A stretch of DNA of 64,000 nucleotides from JBBREP01 sp038202885. GTDB lineage: Bacteria; Actinomycetota; Acidimicrobiia; IMCC26256; PALSA-610. Where the stretch lies: the NCBI GenBank assembly GCA_038202885.1, contig JBBREP010000003.1, positions 30,719 to 94,718 on the forward strand, read 5' to 3'. The position numbers and the translations under genes were made by a program. Below, one piece after another: positions 1 through 9,135 of this stretch; position 1 is the first letter of the stretch; each line of letters begins with the position of its first letter. Below the pieces are notes generated by a model. It was given only the letters and a program-made list of their open reading frames with translations. It had not been told where the DNA came from and made no database searches.

Positions 1-58
1 GACCTTCTCGCGATTGCGGACGGCGTCGGCCCGTTGAGGCCGCCCGGTAGTAAACGGA

Positions 59-81
59 GTCACTACTCCGATTATAGTGAC
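59..81. promoter_or_regulatory. operator-like inverted repeat before MFS gene
   Basis: GTCACTA, a 9-nt spacer and TAGTGAC form a perfect 7-bp inverted repeat centred about 30 nt before the ATG at 100. Its size and position fit a dimeric repressor site (TetR or MarR type), which commonly control drug-efflux pumps. The repressor would lie left of the window. Inference from symmetry only. Confidence 0.5.
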
Positions 82-99
82 CGTCGTCTAGGCCCGTCG

Positions 100-1779
100 A
101 TGCGGCGATACCCGCCGGGAGCACCGTTGCCCATCCCCGTCACCCACGCCGAACTCACCGAACCAGCCGAACCCGAGGCCTATGACCGCCGTTGGTGGGC
201 GCTGCCCGCGCTCTGCCTGAGTTTGTTGATTGTGTTCGTGGGGAACTCGAGCCTCAACGTCGCCATCCCGACGCTGTCACGCGATCTGCACGCCACGGAG
301 TCGCAACTGCAGTGGGTCGTCGCGATCTACTCGCTGGTGTTCGCCGGCTTGTTGTTCACCACAGGCGCACTCGGCGACCGCTTCGGGCGCAAAGGGGCGC
401 TGCAGAGCGGGTTGGTGTTGTTCGCCATCAGCGCCGTGCTCGCGTCACAAGCCACCGGGATGGGACAACTCATCGCGTGTCGCGCGCTCATGGGCGCGGC
501 GGCGGCCTTGATCATGCCGTCGACGCTTTCGATCATCATCAATATTTTCCCGGCGCACGAACGGCCGAAGGCCATCGCGATCTGGGCCAGCGTCACCGGC
601 GCGGCCGGTGCCCTCGGTCCGGTCGCGAGCGGGTTGCTGCTCGGCCACTTCTGGTTCGGGTCGATCTTTTTGATCAACGTGCCCGTGATCGCGATCGCAC
701 TCGTGTTCGGCAAGTTCGTCATACCAAAATCGCGCGATCCGCACGAGGCTCGCCTCGATCCGATCGGCGCGATGCTGTCGATCGTCGGCATCGTTGCTCT
801 TGTCTACGGCCTGATCGAGGCGCCGGACAAGGGCTGGGGGAGCGGGGCCACGCTGGTGGCCTTCGCCGTCGCTGTTGTCGTGCTCTTCGGTTTCGTCGCG
901 TGGGAGTTGCACGTCGAAGAGCCGATGCTCGACATGCACTACTTCCGGCTCCCTGCGTTCAGTACAGGCACGGGTGGCATGATCCTCGTGTTCGTGTCGA
1001 TGTACGGCGTGATGTTCCTGATTTCGCAGTATTTCCAGCTTGTTCTGGACTACAGCGCGCTGTCGGCCGCGTTGCGGCTCATGCCGATCGCAGCGATCAT
1101 GCTCGTGGTCGCGCCCTTGACGCCGCGTCTCAGCGCACGCTTCGGCGCGCACCGTGTCGTGTCGTTTGGGATGATCGCCATCGCCACCGGGTTGTCGCTG
1201 TTCCGGGGGCTTACGGTGCACACTCCGTATGCCTACGTCGTGCTGTGCGTGGTGCCACTCACCACCGGGATTGCGATGACGATGTCGCCCATGACGGCAT
1301 CGATCATGATGGCCGTCCCTGCTCGCCGGGCCGGCGCCGGCTCTGCGATGAACGACGCCACGCGTGAACTCGGCGCGGCCCTCGGCATCGCCATCCTCGG
1401 CAGCGTGGCCGCGTCGCACTACGCCAGCGCGATCGCTCCGTTCCTGCGAGGGTTGAACCCGGCCGATGCGTCCGCCGCGCGCACGTCGATCGCGGGTGCG
1501 TTGCGGGTGGCGTCGAAGTTGCCGAGCGGCGCGGGTGCAGTCCTGACCGACGCAGCCCGGCATTCCTTCGTCACCGGCGTGCATCTCGCAGTCACGGTCG
1601 GCGCGCTGCTCGCCACGTTCAGTTCGGTGATCGTCTACCGCTACCTGCCGCACTCGCTCACCGGCACCGGCGCGATGCGGGGCGCGGGTGCGGCACTCGA
1701 GGAAGCGGCCGAGTTCGGCCTCGCGGGAACGCCGCCGATGTTCGCCGATTCAGCCACCGACGAGGAACGTTCGGCCTAG
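100..1779 (+). CDS. MFS drug efflux transporter, DHA2 (14-TM) family
   Basis: 559-residue membrane protein of the major facilitator superfamily, EmrB/QacA-like drug:H+ antiporter group, expected to export hydrophobic compounds with proton influx. After a hydrophilic proline-rich N-terminus of about 30 residues come many hydrophobic segments. The MFS motif A is recognisable as GALGDRFGRKGAL in the loop after the second helix, and the helix-rich length fits the 14-helix DHA2 subfamily. The reading frame is open back to an ATG at 34, but that would place the palindrome at 59-81 inside the coding region, so the ATG at 100 is preferred. The C-terminal 40 residues are a soluble tail. Substrate cannot be told from sequence. 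Confidence 0.88.
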   Translation: MRRYPPGAPLPIPVTHAELTEPAEPEAYDRRWWALPALCLSLLIVFVGNSSLNVAIPTLSRDLHATESQLQWVVAIYSLVFAGLLFTTGALGDRFGRKGALQSGLVLFAISAVLASQATGMGQLIACRALMGAAAALIMPSTLSIIINIFPAHERPKAIAIWASVTGAAGALGPVASGLLLGHFWFGSIFLINVPVIAIALVFGKFVIPKSRDPHEARLDPIGAMLSIVGIVALVYGLIEAPDKGWGSGATLVAFAVAVVVLFGFVAWELHVEEPMLDMHYFRLPAFSTGTGGMILVFVSMYGVMFLISQYFQLVLDYSALSAALRLMPIAAIMLVVAPLTPRLSARFGAHRVVSFGMIAIATGLSLFRGLTVHTPYAYVVLCVVPLTTGIAMTMSPMTASIMMAVPARRAGAGSAMNDATRELGAALGIAILGSVAASHYASAIAPFLRGLNPADASAARTSIAGALRVASKLPSGAGAVLTDAARHSFVTGVHLAVTVGALLATFSSVIVYRYLPHSLTGTGAMRGAGAALEEAAEFGLAGTPPMFADSATDEERSA

Positions 1780-1803
1780 CGCGGGCCTGACGGCCGAGGT
1801 TGT

Positions 1804-1849
1804 GATGGCCCGAGTCGTTGTGCGCCGAGTCGTTATGGCCGAGTAGTTA
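1804..1849. repeat. degenerate 14-15 bp tandem repeat
   Basis: Three imperfect units carrying GCCGAGTCGTT / GCCGAGTAGTT lie between the convergent MFS and VOC genes. The last unit contains the VOC stop codon. Read directly from sequence; no function inferred. Confidence 0.6.
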
Positions 1850-2260
1850 CGGGCCCTGACGTGACGTGGGGGTGTCGTCGAGCGTTGGTGGCGTGAGTTG
1901 TTCCATGAACTCGAGCCGTATCCCACCTGGAGCGCACACGAACGCGATTCGGCGCGTGCCGAAAGCGCCTTCCACGACGGTTGGGCCCCAGATCACGTCG
2001 TGGCCGACGAGTTGTGCATCGAGGTCGTCGGTGAACAGTGCGGGGTGGAGGAATCCCTCGGCCGGCAGCGTGACGGAATCTTCGTAGATCGCGTGGGTGA
2101 ACAACGTGAGCATGACCGGTCCGAGGTACACGTCGGCGCGCTCCGCGTTGTTCCAGTGCATGCGGTCGCGCACTTCGGCCCCTGCGGCAACGTAGAACGC
2201 GCACGCGGCGTCGAGATCGGCGACCTTGATGGCGAGGTTCGCCATCCCTGTGATGGCCAC
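1847..2260 (-). CDS. VOC (glyoxalase/bleomycin-resistance fold) protein
   Basis: 137-residue protein of the vicinal-oxygen-chelate superfamily, which includes glyoxalases, extradiol dioxygenases and antibiotic-binding proteins. The opening strand NLAIKVADLDAACAFYVAAG and the late strand GIRLEFMEQ are the typical halves of a VOC module; the glutamate in LEFMEQ is the usual C-terminal metal ligand, while the N-terminal ligand position is Asn instead of His, so metal binding is uncertain. The GTG start at 2260 is chosen because GGAG lies 8 nt upstream; an ATG follows at 2245. It lies 35 nt downstream of the secreted-protein gene on the same strand, so the two may be cotranscribed. Substrate unknown. 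Confidence 0.75.
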   Translation of the reverse strand: MAITGMANLAIKVADLDAACAFYVAAGAEVRDRMHWNNAERADVYLGPVMLTLFTHAIYEDSVTLPAEGFLHPALFTDDLDAQLVGHDVIWGPTVVEGAFGTRRIAFVCAPGGIRLEFMEQLTPPTLDDTPTSRQGP

Positions 2261-2295
2261 AGCGGCGACTCCAATCGAGTGCGAGGTCGGCGCCG

Positions 2296-3726
2296 TTACG
2301 GCGACCAGGGCGCCGTGACGAACTGGAGCGGCTGCGATGTCTGATTGGCATACTGCGCCGCGCCAGCGGCGGTGCCGCCGGGGGAGTCGAAGAACATCGT
2401 GCGACGCGACACGAACGTGTCGGGGCAACCGTACGCAGGGTCAGTGCACGGAATCGCGCTGTTGACGTAGGTCCCGCTCGATCCGTAGGCATACGCGTCG
2501 CCCGTGCATTGCGTGTCAGACGGTGTGGAGTCGTCGACGTAGTACGACGTCGTGCTTGCTGGCGTCGTCGAAGCAGTAAGTGTGTTCGTCTGGGTGAGCG
2601 TGCCTTGTGGGCCGGTCACCTGTTCCCACGCCGGCATGCCAGCGGTGAGCGAGTCTGGGTTACCGTCGATCGTGGCACCACCGGGGTTGAGGTTGTTGCG
2701 ATAGGTCATGCCGACAGCCGCGGCGCTGTAGTCGAAGAAGTCCATGATCGACGGGATCGCGTGCACCCGTAGGTTCGTGATCACGTCTTCACGCCGGTCG
2801 TAGAAAATGTGCGTGCGCTGCGTGCTCGGCCCGCTGTTGGCGCCGACGTACGAGCGGATCGCGCGCACGGGTCCGACCTTGTTGATGACGAACGCGCCTT
2901 CGGCCGAGCCGTACGGCCCCGTCGCATCGAATGTGTCCTCGCTGCGGCCGCACACGCTTGGCGCGAACATCGCCTTTTGGCGGTCGAGGATGTCGACCTT
3001 GGTTGCGCCCGCGGCCGTGATCGAGATCTTGTCGGTGAGCCACCGGTCGGCGAAGTGTTGCGTGTACGTGGCGCCGGTGACGACGCTGTTCTCGGGGTTT
3101 GGCCCCGCGGTACTGCTGTAGGTGGTCTTGTACTTGCCGGACAGCAGCCTGAACGCGTACTTCACGTAGTGGGCCTTGGCCCCAGGCGGGAGGGCGGCAC
3201 CTTGTGCCTTGCGGAACAGATACACGTAGCCTTCGCTGCCGGAAACGAGTGGGTCGCTGATGTGGATCTCGACGCCCGTGGTGGCGATCGTGCCGACCGG
3301 CGTCGTACCTCCGGGCGCGTGCGCGCCGGCGTCGCGGGCCATCAACGCGAGCTCGTCGTCGGCATCGAACTTCGGATTCGGGTCGCGGCCGGTCCATGTG
3401 CCGGGCGACGTGTACACGAGCTGGTTCACGAGCCCCGGCTGGCTGCCGTAGAAGCTCGCAGACGGGTTGTTGTAGATCTTCCCGAAGTTCACCACGGCGC
3501 GCTCATCGACCTGGATCGGCACCTGGACCCACGCGCTGCCGCTCCACCGGAACCCGACGATCGTGCCGATCGGGCCGTTCACGAGCGTCGGCAGATCGGC
3601 GCCAGTGAGCACGACCGGGTCGGACAGTCGGTTGAGCGGGGTCGCCGCGACCGCAGCATCGTGGCCGAGCGACAACGTCGCGCCCAGGAGTCCCACGGCG
3701 GACAAAGCAGCAAGAGTGATGCGCAT
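2296..3726 (-). CDS. secreted protein of unknown function
   Basis: 476-residue exported protein. Starting at the ATG at 3726 it has a typical Sec signal peptide (MRIT, then a hydrophobic run, ending near AAVAATP), which is why this start is preferred to the frame's opening at 3873. The mature part begins with a segment on setting a value (SDPVVLTGADLPTLVNGPIG) and reads as mostly beta-rich, with an acidic asparagine-rich stretch (GRDPNPKFDADDELALMARD) that could bind calcium. I do not recognise the family. It is transcribed divergently from the TetR gene across 166 bp that hold the TetR-type palindrome at 3858-3877, so it may belong to the same regulon. Likely cell-surface or periplasmic. Confidence 0.7.
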   Translation of the reverse strand: MRITLAALSAVGLLGATLSLGHDAAVAATPLNRLSDPVVLTGADLPTLVNGPIGTIVGFRWSGSAWVQVPIQVDERAVVNFGKIYNNPSASFYGSQPGLVNQLVYTSPGTWTGRDPNPKFDADDELALMARDAGAHAPGGTTPVGTIATTGVEIHISDPLVSGSEGYVYLFRKAQGAALPPGAKAHYVKYAFRLLSGKYKTTYSSTAGPNPENSVVTGATYTQHFADRWLTDKISITAAGATKVDILDRQKAMFAPSVCGRSEDTFDATGPYGSAEGAFVINKVGPVRAIRSYVGANSGPSTQRTHIFYDRREDVITNLRVHAIPSIMDFFDYSAAAVGMTYRNNLNPGGATIDGNPDSLTAGMPAWEQVTGPQGTLTQTNTLTASTTPASTTSYYVDDSTPSDTQCTGDAYAYGSSGTYVNSAIPCTDPAYGCPDTFVSRRTMFFDSPGGTAAGAAQYANQTSQPLQFVTAPWSP

Positions 3727-3857
3727 CGTGCGAGTCAACCAGCCCCCACACGGCCGGGGCAAACGTCGTGGTGCGGGTCGGAACTGCCCGCGGCCAGATA
3801 TTGCGCACGACTGGCCCGCGGCCCGACACCAGCCGTCTCGGACCGTCCGAACGATGT

Positions 3858-3877
3858 GTGAGTGAGGACTCACTCAC
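3858..3877. promoter_or_regulatory. perfect TetR-type operator
   Basis: GTGAGTGAG-GA-CTCACTCAC is a perfect 9-bp inverted repeat with a 2-bp centre. It ends 15 nt before the ATG of the TetR gene at 3893 and overlaps the expected promoter (a TATCCT -10-like hexamer lies at 3880-3885). The GAGTGA-ACTCAC form is typical of operators bound by TetR proteins in actinobacteria. It probably autoregulates the TetR-ABC operon and may also affect the divergent gene at 2296-3726. Confidence 0.82.
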
Positions 3878-3892
3878 GCTATCCTCTCGGCC

Positions 3893-4531
3893 ATGAGCGG
3901 CCCAACGACGGTGGCGACCGACACGAACAAGATGACGGTGGCAACCGACACGAACAAGACAAAACGGGCAAGTGCCATGCCGCCCGACGAGCGGCGATCG
4001 ATGATCGTCGCCGCGGCCCTGCCGCTGCTCTTGGAGCACGGCGATCGTCTGACGAGCCGCATGATCGCCGAAGCAGCCGGCATCGCCGAAGGCACGATCT
4101 TTCGAGCCTTCGCTGACAAAGACGAGGTCATCGTCGCTGTCGTCGAAGCTGCGCTCGACCCCGAACCGCTCGAAGCCGCGCTCACCAACATCCCTGAAGG
4201 TCTCGCCTTCGAAGACCGTCTCGCGGCCGCGATCGTGATCATGCAGCAACGCGTGATCGACATCTGGGCAGTGGTGTCGAGCGTGGGCACCCGCTTCCAC
4301 GAGATCGCGCGCCGTCCCATGGCCGACAGCGACGCGCTCGTGCGGTTGTTCGAATCGCACCGGTCCTGGGTCACCGTCGAGCCGATCGTCGCGGCGCGCT
4401 TGCTGCGCGCGCTGACGCTGTCGACGACGCACCCGATGCTCGCGGGTGAGCCGATGTCGCCCGAGGAGCTCGTGGAGCTGTTCCTGCGCGGCGTTGGCGG
4501 CGGCGGTAGCGCGATCGAGCCGTCATGTTGA
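3893..4531 (+). CDS. TetR/AcrR-family repressor
   Basis: 212-residue DNA-binding regulator. After a disordered N-terminal tail, residues about 35-80 form the TetR helix-turn-helix (RSMIVAAALPLL... SRMIAEAAGIAEGTIFRAF); the C-terminal two thirds would be the ligand-binding and dimer domain. The tail carries a duplicated 27-bp unit (3908-3934 and 3935-3958) encoding TVATDTNK twice, a recent-looking slippage duplication. The gene has a perfect palindrome directly upstream and its stop overlaps the start of the ABC exporter gene by 7 nt, so it is very likely the autoregulated local repressor of that exporter, released by a transported compound. Inducer unknown. Confidence 0.9.
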   Translation: MSGPTTVATDTNKMTVATDTNKTKRASAMPPDERRSMIVAAALPLLLEHGDRLTSRMIAEAAGIAEGTIFRAFADKDEVIVAVVEAALDPEPLEAALTNIPEGLAFEDRLAAAIVIMQQRVIDIWAVVSSVGTRFHEIARRPMADSDALVRLFESHRSWVTVEPIVAARLLRALTLSTTHPMLAGEPMSPEELVELFLRGVGGGGSAIEPSC

Positions 4532-6258
4532 GGCGCCTCCTGCGGTCGCACCTCGCGCCATATCGCAAGGTGTTGCTTGGCATCGTGGCGCTGCAGACAG
4601 TGCAGACCTCGGCCGCGCTGACGTTGCCCACGATCAACGCCCGCGTCATCGACAACGGCGTGATCCCTGGCAACGTCGGATACATCTGGACATGGGGCGG
4701 CGTGATGCTCGCGTTCGCGTTGATCCAGATCGTCTTTTCGATCGCGGCCGTGTACTACGGCGGCAAAGTCGCGATGAGTTTCGGCCGCGACCTACGCAAG
4801 AACCTCTTCCACCAGGTCACTGACTTCTCCGCGCGTGAAGTTGGTGCTTTCGGCGCGCCCTCGCTCATCACCCGGATCACGAACGACGTGCAGCAAGTGC
4901 AGATGCTTGTCGTCATGGGGTGCACGATGGCCATCGCCGCTCCGATCACGATGGTGGTCGGTGTGATTATGGCGTTGCGGCAAGACGTCGGCCTGTCGAT
5001 CGTGTTGGTCATCGCGATGCCTGTTGCGGCTGTCGTGCTCGGGCTGGTCGTGTCGCAGATGGTGCCGGCGTTCCGGCTGATGCAAGAACGCATCGACCAG
5101 GTCAACCGAGTGCTGCGCGAGCAGATCACCGGTATCCGCGTGGTGCGCGCCTTCGTGCGCGAACCCCAAGAAACTCGGCGTTTCGCGTCGGCCAACGAAG
5201 ATCTCACGGCCGTGTCGCTGAAGGCCGGCCGGTTGATGTCGTCGATGTTCCCCACGGTGAACCTGTTGATCAACGGTTCGAGCGTCGCCGTGTTGTGGCT
5301 CGGAGCGAGCCGTGTCAATGCGGGCGATATCCAGGTCGGCACGCTCGTTGCGTACCTCACGTACCTCGTGCAGATCCTGATGTCGGTCGTGATGGCCACG
5401 TTCATGATCTCGATGATTCCTCGTGCATCGGTGTCGGCCGACCGCATCGAGGAAGTGCTGGATACCGACCCGAGCGTGGTCCCGCCGGCCAACCCCGTGC
5501 GCGAGGTCACCACGCACGGTGCCCTCGAGTTCCGCGATGTCGGCTTCAACTATCCCGGCGCTGAGCACCCGGTGCTCACCGGGATCTCGTTCGCCACCGC
5601 TCCGGGCCAGACCACGGCCATCATCGGTAGCACCGGTGCGGGCAAGTCGACGCTCGTCAACCTCATCCTGCGGCTGTTCGACAGCACCGAAGGCAGCGTG
5701 TTCGTTGGCGGTGTCGACGTGCACGACCTCGATCCCGACGTGTTGTGGGGCACGATCGGGCTTGTGCCACAGCGGCCGTATCTGTTCTCGGGCACGGTGG
5801 CGAGCAATCTGGCCTTCGGTAAACCCGACGCGACTGACGACGAAATGTGGGCCGCGCTCGAAGTGGCGCAGGCAGCAGACTTCGTGCGCGCGATGCCGGG
5901 TGGCCTGCGCGCAAGGATTGAACAGGGCGGCACGAACGTGTCGGGCGGCCAACGCCAGCGCTTGTCGATTGCCCGCGCGCTGATCCGGCGGCCCGACATC
6001 TATGTGTTCGATGACTCGTTCTCGGCCCTCGACCTCGCTACCGACGCGCGGCTGCGCGCGGCGCTCGGTCCGTACACGAAGGACGCGGCCGTCGTGATCG
6101 TGGCGCAGCGCGTGTCGACCATCTCGACTGCCGACAACATCCTGGTGCTCGAAGATGGCCTCATCATCGGGCGCGGAACCCACGATGAGCTCATTGCAGA
6201 TTGCCCGACCTATGCCGAGATCGTGCAGTCGCAAATTGGTGAGAAGAGCGCGGCATGA
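4525..6258 (+). CDS. ABC exporter half-transporter, degenerate-site subunit
   Basis: 577-residue type IV ABC exporter half: an N-terminal six-helix transmembrane domain (residues about 15-300) and a C-terminal nucleotide-binding domain. Walker A is GSTGAGKST at 368-376, the signature VSGGQ starts at 472 and Walker B ends VFDD at 494-497. The residue after the Walker B aspartate is Asp497 in place of the catalytic glutamate, the hallmark of the inactive-site half in heterodimeric exporters such as TM287/288, BmrCD and LmrCD. It starts inside the TetR gene and its own stop overlaps the start of the second half by 4 nt, so the two subunits are translationally coupled. Multidrug or lipid export is likely; substrate unknown. 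Confidence 0.93.
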   Translation: MLRRLLRSHLAPYRKVLLGIVALQTVQTSAALTLPTINARVIDNGVIPGNVGYIWTWGGVMLAFALIQIVFSIAAVYYGGKVAMSFGRDLRKNLFHQVTDFSAREVGAFGAPSLITRITNDVQQVQMLVVMGCTMAIAAPITMVVGVIMALRQDVGLSIVLVIAMPVAAVVLGLVVSQMVPAFRLMQERIDQVNRVLREQITGIRVVRAFVREPQETRRFASANEDLTAVSLKAGRLMSSMFPTVNLLINGSSVAVLWLGASRVNAGDIQVGTLVAYLTYLVQILMSVVMATFMISMIPRASVSADRIEEVLDTDPSVVPPANPVREVTTHGALEFRDVGFNYPGAEHPVLTGISFATAPGQTTAIIGSTGAGKSTLVNLILRLFDSTEGSVFVGGVDVHDLDPDVLWGTIGLVPQRPYLFSGTVASNLAFGKPDATDDEMWAALEVAQAADFVRAMPGGLRARIEQGGTNVSGGQRQRLSIARALIRRPDIYVFDDSFSALDLATDARLRAALGPYTKDAAVVIVAQRVSTISTADNILVLEDGLIIGRGTHDELIADCPTYAEIVQSQIGEKSAA

Positions 6259-8165
6259 CGCTGCTCGACGGTCAGCAGGAACACGATCAACGCGCCGGCG
6301 ACGACGCCGAACACGAGGAGCTTGATCTCGCCTCGCCCGACATCCGCGCCGCGGGCCGGTGGAATTCGGCCGGTGTGCCCGGCGAGCGGTCGAAGGACTT
6401 CAAGAATGCGCTGCGTCGACTCGGCAGCATGCTCGGCCCGATGTGGGTCGTGCTCGTGGTGGTCACGGTCATCGCAATCGCGAGCGCCACACTCAATGTG
6501 TTCGGACCGCGCGTTCTCGGTCACGGCACCGACATCATCGTGCAGGGCGTGCGGAGTGGCCGCGGGATGCGGTTTGGCGCGCTCCACCACGTGCTGTGGC
6601 AAGCCCTGGGGCTCTACGCGGCGTCGTCGGCGTTGTCGATCGTTGCCGCCTACATGCTCGCGGGTGTGATCCAGCGGCTGATGTACAAGCTGCGTTCGCA
6701 AGCCGAAGACAAGGTCCACTCGCTGCCGTTGAGCTACATCGACAAACAATCGCGCGGCGACCTGTTGAGCCGGGTCACGAACGACATCGACAACGTTGCC
6801 CAGAGTCTGCAGCAAACGCTGAGCCAAATGCTCACCTCGGTGCTGCTCATGATCGGCGTCGCAACGATGATGTTCACCATCTCGCCGTTGCTTGCGATCG
6901 TCGCACTCACCACCGTGCCGGTCTCGGTCTGGATGATGCGTGCCGTGGGTCGGCGCTCGCGACCCCGGTTCATATCGCAGTGGAAGAGCACCGGTCTGCT
7001 CAATGCGCAGATCGAAGAGACCTTCACCGGTCATGCCATCGTCAAGGCGTTCGGTCGCCAACGCGAGGTCGAGCAACGGTTCCGCGACACCAACGACGAA
7101 CTCTACGAGTCGTCGTTCGGGGCGCAATTCATGTCGAGCCTGATGCAGCCGCTCACGATGTTCATGGGCAACGTGCAGTACGTCATCGTCGCAGTCGTCG
7201 GCGGACTGCGCGTGTCGACGGGCGCCATCACAGTCGGCGATATCCAGGCGTTCATCCAGTACTCGCGCAACTTCTCGATGCCGCTCACCCAGTTGGCGTC
7301 GATGATGAACGTGTTCCAGTCGGGCATCGCGTCGTTCGAACGCGTCACCGAGTTCCTCGATGCCGAAGAGCAGAGTGCAGAACCTGCGCCGAGCAGCAAC
7401 GCGCCGCCGCTGCGAGGCCGGGTCGAGTTCTGCGACGTGACGTTCTCCTACGACCCGAATCGGCCGCTCATCGAAGCGTTGTCGCTCACGGCCGAGCCGG
7501 GTCAGACCGTCGCCATCGTTGGTCCGACCGGCGCAGGCAAGACCACGCTGGTCAACCTCATCATGCGCTTCTACGAACTGAACAGCGGCGTGATCACGCT
7601 CGATGGCCGCGACATTTCGACGATTCCTCGCGCCGAACTGCGCAGCCGTATCGGCATGGTGCTCCAGGACACGTGGCTGTTCGGCGGGAGCATCCACGAC
7701 AACATCGCCTACGGCAACCCCAGCGCCAGCGAGGAGCAGATCCTGGAGGCGGCGCGGGCAACGTACGTCGACCGTTTCGTGCACTCACTGCCGAGTGGTT
7801 ACGACACACTCATCAACGATGAGGGTGACAACATCAGCGCTGGTCAGAAGCAACTGCTCACGATCGCACGCGCGTTCCTCGCCGACCCGGCCATCCTCAT
7901 CCTCGACGAGGCCACGAGTTCGGTCGACACGCGTACCGAGGTGCTCATCCAAGAGGCGATGAACGCCCTGCGTCGCGATCGCACGAGCTTTGTCATCGCA
8001 CACCGTCTGTCGACGATCCGCGGCGCCGACGTCATCCTTGTGATGGAGAACGGCAGCATCGTCGAACAGGGTTCGCACAACGAATTGCTCGCCCACGACG
8101 GCCCGTACTCGCGGCTCTACAACTCGCAGTTCGTTGCCCCACTCCTCGACGTCGACGTGGACTGA
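6255..8165 (+). CDS. ABC exporter half-transporter, catalytic-site subunit
   Basis: 636-residue partner of the preceding half. A polar N-terminal extension of about 60 residues precedes the six-helix membrane domain; the nucleotide-binding domain has Walker A GPTGAGKTT at 423-431, a non-canonical signature ISAGQKQL at 527-534 in place of LSGGQ, and an intact Walker B ILDEAT with Asp551-Glu552. The altered signature pairs across the dimer with the Asp-type Walker B of the first subunit, giving one inactive and one active ATP site, as known for heterodimeric multidrug exporters. The start ATG overlaps the previous stop (ATGA). A dispersed repeat follows the gene. Confidence 0.93.
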   Translation: MTLLDGQQEHDQRAGDDAEHEELDLASPDIRAAGRWNSAGVPGERSKDFKNALRRLGSMLGPMWVVLVVVTVIAIASATLNVFGPRVLGHGTDIIVQGVRSGRGMRFGALHHVLWQALGLYAASSALSIVAAYMLAGVIQRLMYKLRSQAEDKVHSLPLSYIDKQSRGDLLSRVTNDIDNVAQSLQQTLSQMLTSVLLMIGVATMMFTISPLLAIVALTTVPVSVWMMRAVGRRSRPRFISQWKSTGLLNAQIEETFTGHAIVKAFGRQREVEQRFRDTNDELYESSFGAQFMSSLMQPLTMFMGNVQYVIVAVVGGLRVSTGAITVGDIQAFIQYSRNFSMPLTQLASMMNVFQSGIASFERVTEFLDAEEQSAEPAPSSNAPPLRGRVEFCDVTFSYDPNRPLIEALSLTAEPGQTVAIVGPTGAGKTTLVNLIMRFYELNSGVITLDGRDISTIPRAELRSRIGMVLQDTWLFGGSIHDNIAYGNPSASEEQILEAARATYVDRFVHSLPSGYDTLINDEGDNISAGQKQLLTIARAFLADPAILILDEATSSVDTRTEVLIQEAMNALRRDRTSFVIAHRLSTIRGADVILVMENGSIVEQGSHNELLAHDGPYSRLYNSQFVAPLLDVDVD

Positions 8166-8196
8166 CTGTGGAGAATGATCGGCCGCCAGCCGTCGG

Positions 8197-8271
8197 GCGG
8201 CGACCGCACAACTTCGCTCAGCAGAGCCGGGTCCAAGCGGTCGCTCGCAGCGCCGGACGAAGTAGGCGCAG
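8197..8271 (-). repeat. dispersed intergenic element, copy D
   Basis: About 75 bp on the minus strand, beginning directly after the TAA stop (8274-8272) of the lipoprotein gene. Both ends match copies A, B and C: the left end reads CTGCGCCTACTTCGTCCGGC and the right end TGCGGTCGCCGC. The middle has diverged. The left end folds as GCGCC-10 nt-GGCGC. It sits between convergent genes. Confidence 0.75.
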
Positions 8272-9078
8272 TTAGAGAGAGTCGCCGTGCATTTGATCGC
8301 AGGCCTTGGTCTGGCCGGGCTTGACCTGGCCGGCGCCGAGGCCGTTGAGCGCGGCGAACGGACCACACGGGTTCGGGCGGATCCACACGTGCATCATGAC
8401 GTTGGGATGGAACGCCACCAACGGCGCGGGGCAGGCTCCGTTGTCGCTGGTGATGCCCGCGACCTGCGGTGCGGTCTTCGAGTTCGTGAAGCACAGGTTG
8501 TCGTGAATGTGGAACTGCACGAGCTTGCCGCCGACGTCGGGCAAGTTGTCGAACGTAAATTTCTTCGGAAGCAGGAACATCACTGCTTCAAGCGTGTGCG
8601 TGCCACTGGGATCGACGTGGTAGACGAGCGCTTCAGGCTTGTGCGGGTTGAGGTATGTGTTGTCGTCGATCCAGTCCCAGCGGATCCAGTGCTCGTCGCC
8701 GGTGAGTCCGTCACCGATGGAGTGGAACCCTTCCTTCGCCGCGGTCGCGACGTCGTTCCAATGCGGAAGCACCTCGATGGTTTCGCGCAGCAACGCCTCC
8801 GCGCGCTTCTGCTCGGCTGCGGTGACGCCGGGAACACCACCGAGGTCGACCTTGGCCGCGTCGATCGTGCCGTCAGCTTTCAACGCGAGCGCGTGGGGTA
8901 AGACGGCTGCGGGCTTCATGTGCGCCATCTCTTCGGCCGTCATACCGTCGGCCGCCGTCGACGGGGTCGTCGTCGTTCCGGCGGTACCTGACGCGCCTTT
9001 CGCCGTGTTCGAGGTCCCACACGCGGTGAGCGCCACGCACGCCGCAGCGGCGATTGCAAGCATGCGGACGCGCGGCAT
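8272..9078 (-). CDS. lipoprotein of unknown function
   Basis: 268-residue lipoprotein. The start ATG at 9078 follows AGGGGAAG and opens a signal peptide ending in the lipobox LTAC, so the mature protein would be lipid-anchored at a cysteine near residue 21. A Ser/Thr/Gly-rich linker follows, then a globular domain with many aromatic and histidine residues: HWIRWDWIDDNTYLNPHKPE, LVQFHIHDNLCF and HPNVMMHVWIRPNPCGPF. The clustered His and two conserved-looking Cys suggest metal binding or a disulphide, but I do not recognise the family. The frame is open upstream to 9291, where it would overlap the carotenoid oxygenase; the signal peptide decides against that. Divergent from that enzyme. Confidence 0.8.
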   Translation of the reverse strand: MPRVRMLAIAAAACVALTACGTSNTAKGASGTAGTTTTPSTAADGMTAEEMAHMKPAAVLPHALALKADGTIDAAKVDLGGVPGVTAAEQKRAEALLRETIEVLPHWNDVATAAKEGFHSIGDGLTGDEHWIRWDWIDDNTYLNPHKPEALVYHVDPSGTHTLEAVMFLLPKKFTFDNLPDVGGKLVQFHIHDNLCFTNSKTAPQVAGITSDNGACPAPLVAFHPNVMMHVWIRPNPCGPFAALNGLGAGQVKPGQTKACDQMHGDSL

Positions 9079-9135
9079 GTGGCTTCCCCTCATCAGTGGA
9101 CGTGTGATCGTACCGGGCACGGGCAACCCCCGCCG

